Part shown: piece after piece, positions 50,908 through 62,900 of the stretch | How positions within the stretch are numbered: the first letter of the stretch is position 1 | Layout: every line of letters begins with the position of its first letter | NCBI RefSeq assembly: GCF_003001695.1 | Contig: NZ_PVYX01000002.1 | Span: forward strand, 992,001 to 1,056,000 | DNA length: 64,000 nucleotides | Direction of reading: 5' to 3' | DNA from: Flagellimonas meridianipacifica | GTDB taxonomy: Bacteria; Bacteroidota; Bacteroidia; Flavobacteriales; Flavobacteriaceae | Translations under genes and position numbers: made by a program | The notes under the pieces: generated by a model | Databases searched by the model: none | What the model was told of the DNA's origin: nothing | Seen by the model: the letters and a program-made list of their open reading frames with translations, nothing else

Positions 50908-53900
50908 ATGGACCGAATTATTGACCTGTCAAGCAAAACCTTGCATAAGTTTGGTTTGCTGTTTGTATTTCTTTTTGTCTCTTCTTTTGTAAATGCTCAG
51001 TTAAGCGACCTTCATTACCTACCACCTTTAAAACAAGGTCAGAATAATGCTGGAATTAGAGACCAAGCGATTTACCTGTCCACACCCGAACCAACAACTT
51101 TTACGGTAAACGCGTATCGAGGTACAAATGCTACACCCGTGGCAACATTCAATATTTCAAATGTGAATCCAGCAGTTTGGACATTAGCCGATGGAGATAA
51201 TAACATAACACTGGTAAACAACGCCAACACCGGTATTGTTCTGAACAACAGTGGTCTTCGTTTCGAATCTCCCAGCGGGAATCGTTTTTATGTAAACTAT
51301 AGAGGTAATTCAAGTGCACAAGCTGCGTCATTGACTGCAAAGGGTAGACAGGCTCTAGGTACCCGATTTAAGTGGGGAGGTGTCCCGAATTTAGGGTCTC
51401 ACCCTTCCAAATCCAATACTTTGGGAATCATGGCGACCGAAGACAATACTACGGTGCAGCTTTTTGGTTATGACCCTGGTTGTGAATTTAGGGTTGGCAA
51501 TAATAGAGCTGGCATTACGGCCAATACCTATACGGTCACTTTAGATGCGAACGAGTCCTTTGTTTTCGAAACCTATATCGGGAACAGCCCGACGCAAGCT
51601 CATGAGGATGGATGGATTGGGGCCACCATTGAGTCGGATAAAGATATTGTCATTAGCAATGGTTCCATCAACTTTGGTCGTCAAGCGGGGGCGAGCAATA
51701 GAGATGCAGGGATTGACCAACCCGTTCCTGAGAATAGGTTAGGAAAAGAATATGTCTTTATTAGGGGTAATGGTAATACCAATGGTTCTACAGAATTTCC
51801 TTTGGTAATTGCTATTTCTGACAATACTCAAATTTTCGTCAACGGTGGCACAACACCGATTGCAACGATTAATAATGGTGAATATTTTCAAGTACCAAGC
51901 AACTTCTACTCGTCCAATGCCGTTGGCGCCAATATGTTGTTGCAAACTTCAAAGGATGTTTATGCCTATCAATGTATGGCCGGCGCAAGTCAGGTCTATA
52001 CGCAAGGGCTGAATTTTGTTGCTCCGGTAAACTGTTTGCTGCCTGATGTAATGGATAACATCCCGGATATTAGAAATATGGCAGGTACTACGGTTACAGG
52101 TGGAATGACCATCATTGCCGCTGTTAATACGCCAGACTCGAATATTGTGGTTACCGACGGTAATGGCGCGGTAACATTACCTGCTTCGAATCCAGTTGCA
52201 GGCTCATCGGATTGGAAAACCTTTTATATCCCTAACCTAAATGGTGATGTCAGTGTAAATTCTACGGGCCCAATGGCCGTTGGTTTTTTTGGATTCAACG
52301 GAGCACGTGGGGTGGCGGGTTACTTTTCCGGTTTTGATACGCTACCCGAAGTTACACTCGAAATTCGCGGGGGAAGCGGTTGTTTTGTAGGATCCGAGAT
52401 TTTTGAAGCTACCAGTAATAATTTTGATGCTTTTCAATGGTTTGAGAACGGGCAGCCCATACCTGGTGCCAATGGTCCTAGCTATGCGCCCATGGGAGCC
52501 GGCGAGTTCTTCTTAAGAGGTACCAAGGGGCCTTGTACTTATGATAGTAACGCGATACAGGCCTTGTACTGTGATCCCGATGTCTTTGTACAAAAAACTG
52601 TGGATAGAGCTGAAATCATGGAAGGGGAGACGGCCACCTTCACGATTAGGGTTCAAAATTTCGGATTAGGTCCACTGACCAACCTACAGATAACCGACGA
52701 TATTCCAGCCGGATTAACCTTTTTATCGGCTTTTACCATAACCGGAAGCTGGAGCGGCAATACGTGGAATATTGGAACCTTGGATGGTGGCGACGTTGCT
52801 ATTTTAGAATTAGAGGTACAGGCCGATGAAATAGATACACTGCCACTTTTAAGCTTAACAAATACCGCTACTAATACCCAAGATCAGACGGATACTAATT
52901 TAACTGAAGACCAGCCTTCAGCCAGAATAGTGGTTCATAATGACTTTGATAATGATGGCGTAAACGATAGCACCGATTTGGATGATGATAACGATGGTGT
53001 TTATGATGGCGATGAATGTGATAAACTTCTCTTTAATATTGCAAGCGGAGCTTCACATACAAGCGACTTGATTACCTCAGATGACTATTTGATACTGGAT
53101 ATTTTCAGTGTGGATAACTCCTTTAATCTCCAAATTAATGGAAACGATGTTGCTGGAGAAATCCAATTGCAAAATGGGGAACCCGGGAACACAGCCCTAT
53201 TTGAAGATGGAACCGGTTACGGACAAGGAGGTAATCCGGATATTTGGACCCTAACGGGAACCCATGGAAACCCTCTGTTACGTGTGGTTATAGATCAGGC
53301 TGGACAATTTGAATTGTTTGGTACTCGAACCAACAATGGACCTCTGGAACCTTTAACTCTAACTTCCCCTGCCAATGTGGTAAGTTGGAATACATCCGGG
53401 ACCAATTCCATAGTTATAGGCCAGACTGTTGCTGGCCCTACGAATATGCAAGGGGCTTTGCTTACCGCCGGATGTGATACAGATTCAGATGGCTTTCCCA
53501 ATCATTTGGATTTGGATAGTGATGGAGATGGATGTAGTGATGCCAACGAGTTTTATAAAGACGATAATGCTGATGGTGGTGATGGTGGAGAATATGGAAC
53601 TGGAGTGCCTGCGGTGGATTCTTCCGATGGTACGGTAACTGCAGCCTCATATGTTCAGGTTTTAGCTCCGGAAATCGTTCTAGGCAACACTTCAGAAAAT
53701 CTCGGAGGAATTGATATCAATGGTCAAGGAGTAAGCTTGGGAGACACCTTTCAATATGTACTTCGTTTCCAGAATACGGGTGATGATAATGCCACCAATT
53801 ATACCATCAGGAATGTACTGCCGTCCAATGTAACTTTGGACAATGTTGATGTTTCCAATGCTTTGGGAACTACCCATTCCCATGATGTAGGCACCAATAC

Positions 53901-56900
53901 GATTACGTTCCAAATTCCTGATAATTTGGTTCAAATAGGTGACCCGCAGTATTCCATTCGTATTACCGTGACCATTTCGGGGAACTGCTCGGATTTTGTG
54001 GATGCCTGTTCATCTGATTTAGAAAATTTAGCATATTCAACTTTTCAGGGTATGAGCAATCCTACAGTGTTTACTGATGAACCTGGTTCCTCTAACTTTC
54101 CCTGTAATACAACTCCTGAAGTCGCCAGTAATAACATTTTGAACGATTTGGCAAACTGTGCTCAAGCAAGAACCGTTCAATTATGTGGTGCGGACGTAGT
54201 TTTGACCGCTGGTTCCGGGTTTACAACCTACAATTGGGCCTTGGATAACAACGGAAATGGTCAAATTGATGGCTCTGATACCATTTTGAACGATGGTGAC
54301 CCTGACGGAGACCCTAGTACGCTTATAGTAACCGATATTGGAAACTATATAGTTGAGAAATCCTCTGGTGGGAGCTGTCCGGACCTAACAGAATTGATTA
54401 CGGTGGAACGGTTTGGTACCACGCAGACAAATCCAATTATTTCCTACTTCAATCAAGTGAACTCCGATGCGAATCCTGATAACGATTTACAGGGTGAAAT
54501 TGCTACTTGTTCGATTGATGGTAGTCTTTTGCCAAAAATATTCTTATGTGGCGAGAATGATGAACCCACTATTCAATTAGGTATTACAGATGCTCAAAGT
54601 ATTGTATGGCAAAGGCTTGACGAGACAAGTTGTGCGGATGCAGGGGATGATTGTGCCAACACCAACAGTTCATGTACTTGGAATGATATTGTGACCCAAG
54701 ATAATTACACCTTAACCGATAGCGGGAAATATAGGGTGGTTATCCGTTATCAGAACGGATGTTTTAGTCGCTTCTATTTTAATGTGTTTAAGAATACATT
54801 GGATATCACACATACTGCTTCGGATATCTTATGTAGTACAGCTGGTAACATCAGAATTACCAACTTGGGAGCCAATTATGGATTCCAACTGGTCGATGCC
54901 TCCAATAACAACATCGTTGTGCCATTTTCTAGCAATAATGGCCCTAATTTCGATATAAGCACTGGCGGAACATACGTAGTACAAGTTACCCAGTTGAACC
55001 CTTTAACTGGCGACCCAATACCGGGAAGTTGTGTTTTCGAAACGGAGGAAATTGGAATATTGGAACGAAATTTTCAAGTTAACCTAAGCGAAACTCCTGC
55101 GGATTGTAATCAACTAGGGACTATATCCGTTCAAGCTTTGAATGTTCTACCTAACTATAACTATGAGTTGAGGTTGGATGACGGGAGCAATGGCGGACAG
55201 GGTACCTTTGTTGACAATCGTGTCGCCACTCCGGATAATACCCATACATTCACTAACGTCAATCCTGGGAATTACATCGTAATCACAACAACAGATGATG
55301 GTTGTACAGATACACAAACCATAACAGTAACCGAAATTCCTGAGTTGACTCTTACCGCTCTTACTACAGAAAACATTACATGTTCTGCCGGAATTGTTAC
55401 CCTGACACCAAACGGAGGTTCTCCAAATCCAGATTATCAAATGGCGATTTGGAGTAAGGACGGTGTGGATTTGTATACAACACCAGCAGATGTACCTTTA
55501 GCTGATTTACAAACGAATCCAAACTTTTTGTTCGGTTTTCGGGGAACGCCTGCGACTTATTTCCCTAATGAAGCAGGGGATTACGAATTCATCGTTTTTG
55601 ATGATAATGGATGTTCCGCAATTTCCAATAGTGTTCGTGTAGATGAACCAGGAGGATTGAACATTTCTGCATCGGATAGCGGAATCGTTTGTGCAGATTC
55701 AGCTACTGCTTCTTTAACCGTTTCCGTAACCGGAGGAACCGCTCCATATGAATATAGCTTGGATGGTGGAACCAACTATCAGAGTAGTGATACATTCGTG
55801 AATCTTCCAGCTGGTTTCTATACCATCACCATAAGAGATTCTGGAGGTAGTGGTGCGTCTGCTTGTATCGGAAACTTTGATTATGAAATTGTTCAACCGT
55901 TCCTATTAAATGCTTCACCTGCTATCATTGAGGATGCCTCATGCAACCCAACAGGTGCAAGAGTGAGGATATTGAATGCTAGTGGAGGCCAAGCGCCTTA
56001 CGAATATAGTTTTGATGGTGGAAGTAATTTTGATACCAACAATGAAAGAAATTTAGCGCCAGGAAATTATCAACTGGTTCTTCGTGATGCTTTAGGCTGT
56101 ACTCATGATATGGACTTGACGGTTCCCAACCCGGTTCCAGACCCAAATCTAAGCGCAGCAGTCGATTATGCCTGCGACGGTACGGCATCTATCACAGTTT
56201 CTACATCAAACACAACAGATTTTACATATACCTATAGTCTAAATACTGTAGCAAACACCCCAGCTGATAATAATGTTTTTACGGGTGTGGCAGATGGTAG
56301 TCAAACCATTACAGTTGGATATGCTAGTAGCATTACACCCAACCAGAGCACTATTTTCTTTGAAGATTTTGGAGCTGGTCCAACCACACAAATTGCAGAG
56401 ATCGGTACGGATTACTGCTATGAACCACAAGATGGCTCTTTGACCAATTGTAATAGAGGACCTGCCGGAATATTAGTAAATGGTGAATACACAGTAACCA
56501 ACTTAGTAACAAATGCATTGAACCTAACCACTTTGACCAATCCTCAAGATCACACGGGTCTAACCAATGGGAGGTTCCTGGCCATTGACGTGAGTACATT
56601 TTCTGATACAGGTTCAACAGTATTGAACTCAGTTCTATGGCGTAAAGAAAATATTGAAGTATTGCCAAATGAAGATATCTCACTGAGTTTCTGGGCGTAT
56701 AACTTGATGAACCTGACCGGTACAGGTAATAATCCTGAAGTTTTGATTGAGATTTTGGATAATACGGGAACCTTGATTCATAGCGAGGTTGCTCCTGAAA
56801 TTCCAAAGAATACAAGCGATACGGATTGGCACAATCGTACAATTACTTTTAATCCTGGCGCCAATACAGATATTGATATCGTCTTTAGGTCCAATGTAAA

Positions 56901-59900
56901 TAGTAACGATGGTAATGATTTAGTATTGGATGACATTCAGGTAGTCCAGCTACCGGAAGTTTGTGAAAAAACACAAGATATTATTGTAGTTGTTGAACCA
57001 GACCGGGCGTTTAACAGTCAATTGTTAAGTGTGACAGACCCAAGTTGCAATGGTGCAACAGATGGAGCGATAAGCTTTGAGGTGACCAATTTTGATGCAG
57101 TTGCAGGTTTTGAGTACTCTTTGGACGGCGGAACAACTTGGATTCCTGAAACAACATCTCCTGTCACTACGGCCGCTAGCTTAGGCGATGGAAGTTACAC
57201 GGTACAAGTTCGTAAGGCTGATGATAACGTCTGTACATCCAATTTTGGTGCTACCTTAACTCAACCTACAGCATTGGTTCCGGCTTTAAGTCTTACCGCT
57301 CAGTTCACCTGTTTTAACACAGGTGCTACTTTGGAAGCCTCTGCAACTGGAGGAAGCCCTGCCTACGAATACCAATTGGAAGATACTGTAGGGGGTATTG
57401 TCGTTGCATATCAAAATAGTATAACCTTTACCAACGTAGCTGCTGGGAATTATCTTGTTCGAGTTCGTGACATTAATGGATGTTCAGAAATCACAACGAC
57501 TCCGGTAGCGGTTACTGCTCCTCAAGCCGTAACGTTTACAACTTCTTCTACCGCATGTTACGATGGAACCAACAATGCCACTATAACAGCAAGTGTTGTA
57601 ACGGGAAATGGTGATTATACTTTTAGAATTAACGGAGGAGCTTGGCAAACACCTACTCCGACAACAGATACAAATTATACGTTTTCAAATCTGGCAGATG
57701 GCACGTATACCATTGAAGTCTCCGATGTTTTAGGATGTGTTTCTAGCGTGGAAACCGTAATCATAGCCCCTGTATTATCCGCACAGGTTGATGTGGTGGA
57801 TGTCACAAGTTGTGGTAACGGTAGTATCACCGTAACGCCTTCGGGTGGAGATGGCAGCTATTCATATGCCTTCTTGACCACAGGTTCTGTAGTATCCGAT
57901 TCCGATTTCGCGGCTACTAATTCATTTGTGGTTACGTCCGGAAATACGGGCGGTTACGATGTGTATATTCGTGACAATTCAGGTACGGCACCGTATTGTC
58001 AATATATGGAGACTGTAACCGTAAACAGCGCACCTAGTTTGGCATTCACGTCTACACCAACGGACCCGGAATGTCATGACGGAACCGGTTCTATTGCGAT
58101 AAACATCACTGCCGGTGACGGACCCTATACCGTCCAGATTGTGGATTTGGACAATGCCGGAGCTTCTGACCAAACGGTCACAAACGTGTTGACCAACACC
58201 TATGAGTTTTTCAATCTTCTACCTGGAGATTATACCATAACCATCACTGATGCATATGGGTGTAACTTAAATGATACTCCTATCACTGTTAACAATCCAG
58301 ATGAATTGGTAGGAACAGTAATGGGCGTCACACCATCGGCTTGTGGAGGGCCTATAACAGATTTTGGTTTTGATATTACAGGTTATCCAGGGACTATCGG
58401 TACTGTGGAGTTTAGTGATGATGGAGGAGCTACCTGGCAAGCTTCTGACCAATTCAGGGGATACATCTCTGGAGCAACAGTTTTCCCATCTTTGAGAACG
58501 GTTGATGGTTTCGGAAATACTATTTGCCAAACGGATCTGCCACAGTTTGTTATTCCATTCCCTCTGGATGACTTGGATATTACCATTTCTGCTTTGGTTG
58601 TGAATTGTAATGAGCTGCAGGTCACTGTGCAAGGTTCTGAAGGAACACCTGATTATCAATACACGTATTCTGAGGATGATTCCACTTTTGACCCGTTAGC
58701 ACCTACCGTGCCGTGGACTACTCCTGCTTTAGACGCAACAACACCATTTGTGTTTACAGGCTTGGTTCCAGGTCGTACATATACCTTCTATGTACAGGAT
58801 GCTGTAGGTTGTGTAAGACAGAGTAATGTGAATGTGAACAATCTGATTACACAACCATTAGGGATAACTGCTACTGCTGTGCCTTCATGTAACGGTAGTA
58901 CAAATGGAAGCATTACGTATACTATAGTGGAGAATACCGTTTCACCTGGTTCAGAAATGCAATGGTCTTTCTATAATATTGCTACGGGCACACCTGTTTT
59001 AGTAAGTGATAGTGGAGGAAACGTTCCTTTTTCAGCTCCTCAGACCTTAACATTTAACAGCTTAGGAGCCGGGGACTATTTTCTGGAAGTCACCAAAATG
59101 GATGGTGTGGTAGCAAGCTGTATTAGCGCATCTGAAAACGAACTTTTACAAGAATTGGATGCTTTGACAGGTACACCGGCCGTACTACAAGATATTACTT
59201 GTGACCGACCTGGACTTATTGAGATTCCTGATATCTCAGGAGGAGGCGGTACGTACAACTATAGCGTTACCGGTCCAGCACCATTTACGCCAATTGCCGG
59301 AACTTTGGACAATCCTATTGAGATTCCCGCAAATTCACCATCTGGCTCTTACTCAATTACGGTAACCGACCAATATGGCTGCTCCACTAATTTGGGCAAT
59401 GTAAGTATAAACCTTTCACCCAATCCAACAATTGACGCCATAACCGTGGCTAATTGCAATGTGCAAGCAGATGTTACCATAACAGCAAGCAGTTCGGCCG
59501 CCCAGATTTTCTATTCCTTGGATGGTGGTACCAATTACGTCGATAATGGAGGAGTCTTTAACAATGTGGCTCCAGGAACATATAGCGTAAGCATTATTGA
59601 TAGCAACGGTTGTACAGATACGGATTCAATAACCGTGCATCCTCAATTACAAGCGAACGCGATATTGGCAGAGGTTTTGGGATGCGGCGTCGGAAACGAG
59701 GCTGAGATACTGGTTGAGGTAACCAATGGTTCTGGTAGCTATGATTATCAAGTAGTGGGTACCTTGGGTACTTTGGTTTCAAGACAGTCATTGGCTTTAA
59801 ACCCAACTACAGTTTTGGCTACTGTTGCAGATACGTATACGGTTACTGTCTATGATAACAATACTTCAGGTCCAGAGTGTTCAAGGGTATTTACGGTGGA

Positions 59901-62900
59901 AGTGCCACCAGCCCTTACACCAAGTTTTGTCCCAACCCCAACAGATGTTAGCTGTTCGGGAGCTAGTGATGGTATAATAGCTATCGCTGAAAACAATAAC
60001 GGTATCAGTCCATTGACTTACGCCTTAAATCCTAATGTTGCTGCTTTCAATGTTGCCACAAACAGTTTTGAAAACTTGCCTCAAGGAACCTACGAAGTAG
60101 TAGCAACAGGGCAGAATGGATGTACAACGACCATAAGTAATATTCCAATAGGAGAACCAAATACAATATCATTTGACCCTGTCGCCGTGTCTCCTTTCGG
60201 ATGTACCACAGGAAATGCAGTTAATTTAGCCACGATTACCATTGATGAAACGAGTATTGCTGGAGGTAGTGGGACTTATATCAGATATGAGTTTATTGAC
60301 AATGTAACTAGCAGTGTGCTACAAACAGGTACCAATCCAGTGTATACTCGAACGGATTACGCAGGAGTTGATGTTTTAGTACGCGTTGTGGATTCAAATG
60401 GCTGTTCAGGGCAAGAATTGGTCAGCATCCCTGCTTTTGATGAACTGCTTAGCGCTTCAATAACAGTTGATGATATTATTAGCTGTTCAAATCATGGAGA
60501 GGATATTACTATCCATGTAACCGGAAGTTTGTCAAACTTTGGCTCCCATCCAGGAAACTATGAGTTCCGACAATTACCTTCATTGACCTATCAAGCATCT
60601 AATGTGTTTACGGATCTTCCTGCTGGCAATCACACTTTCGGAGTACGAAATGTGAATACGGGATGTGAATTGACCATAAATCATGTTGTGGATGAACCTA
60701 ACACCTTTGACGTAGTTGTTGAAAAACTTAGTGATGTAGTTTGTTTTGGTGACACAGGAAGTATTCGACTTACATTAGTGGATGCCACCTATGTTTCCGG
60801 ATTTACATGGAATATTTATGATACGAATGGCACGCCATCGGATAGAACTGATGATGGTCCAGCAGTGTCAACTGGAACATCAGCAAACGTAGGTCCTACG
60901 GGAGCTATAAACGTACCGGCTGGAGATTATTTAGTTGAGGTTGTTCAGGATGCGTTCCCAGATTGTACTCAGGTAAGGGCATTTAGTATTACCACGCCTC
61001 CTGCATCAATAACTCTTAGTCCTATAGATCTGACCGATGTAGGATGTACAAATAATCAAGGTAGTGCATTGATTGCCCCTGCAGGTGGAGTTGCTCCATA
61101 CACCATCGCATTGACGCATAATGGTACTGCGGTAACTACCACGGTGAATGCTGTAAATAGTAACTTATTCCAAAACTTGACGGCTGGGCAATACTCAATA
61201 AGTGTTACGGATGATTTAGGATGTACCGTGCCATTTGTCAATGCATTTAATCTCTTGTTGCCTGATCCAATTTCAGGGTCGATTGCCAACACCAACTTGG
61301 TTTGCCAGGGAGATACTGATGCCTCTGTTTCAGTTACGGTCAATCCAAGGAATATAATCACCAATTACCGTTATGTTTTAAATACATACAATGATGCCGT
61401 AGGTTCAGTTGTATTGAGCGCATCCACTTCTCAAACAAATCCGAACTTTAATAACCTTGGCGCTGGTTTCTATAGCATTACTGTGTTGGATGACATGGAC
61501 TGTACCTTTGAAACCAATATCGTAGAAATCGTTGAGCCTGCCGATGTAGATGCTTTATTGGTTACCAACCAAACTTTAGGATGTAACACGAATGCGGAAT
61601 TGTTACTGGTTGCTTCAGGGGGAACTGCTCCATATAGTTGGAGTATTGATGGAACTACTTTTAATGCTATGAACGAGACTGTGACAACAGATACACATTT
61701 GTTCACAAATGTACCCGCAGGAAATTATCAGTACTACATCAGAGATAGTTTCAATTGTGTTTCTACCATTTCCAATGCGATAAGTTTAGAACCAATCGAG
61801 ACTTTGACCGTAGTATTGGATACCTCTGCGGCTGCCGTGACCTGTAATGGAGAAAGCAATGCGTTAATCGATGCGGAAGCAGATGGAGGCCTTGGCAACT
61901 ATCAATATGCACTCTTTACAGATTTAGCGTTGACCAATGAAATTCGTCCAAACCAAAGTACAGGCACATTTATTGGCTTGTCCGCTGGTTCGTATTACGT
62001 TAGAGTACAAAGTGGAGACTGTCAAGTGACTTCTGCAGAAGTGATAATCCAAGAACCAGATTTACTTGTGGTGAATCCTACGGTTAGTGATGTTAGTTGC
62101 TCAGGTGCAGAAGATGGAAGTATTTCATTGGCAGTACAAGGAGGAACAGGAAACTATCAATATGCCATTTCGCCAAACCTTAATCAGTTTGGGTCTGAAA
62201 GTACTTTTGATGAATTAGCACCTGGAAGCTATCAGGTAATAGTTCAGGATGAAAATGGTTGTTTTGAACTGGTTGAGTTCGATATTACAGAACCACAACC
62301 ATTAAATGTGGTTTCAACAGTAACAGATGAGATTTGTTTTGATAGCAGTGATGGTACCATTTCTCTACAAATCACAGGAGGAACAATGCCATACTTTACT
62401 TCCCTTGATAGTAATTTGGATTCAGACTTTGTTCAGGATATTACCGAATATAATGACCTATCAAGTGGTACCCATGTTGTTTTTGTAAGGGATGCCAATG
62501 GATGTGAATATTCAGAAATCTTTGAAGTGCAGAATGGTGTGAACCTAGAGGGAGAAGTAGAAGTATTGTATCAGTGTGATGGGAATGGATTCACATCAAA
62601 TAGTATTCAAGTGGTATTTAATGATGATACGGTTGCTGGAGATGTACTCTATGGTTTGGATACCAGTGATACCTCTTTGATGCAATTGGAGCCAGTATTT
62701 GAAAATCTATCTGGAGGAGAGCATTACGTTACTGTAGTGCATAACAACGGATGTATTAACACTCTGACCTTTGAGGTAACGATTTTTGAACAACTAACGC
62801 TAGAACTTAGAGAAGGGGAAATCAATCAAATAGATGCTTCGGCCATGGGTGGTTCTGGTAATTATACTTTTAGTATCAATGATGGTCCATCTGGAATTGA

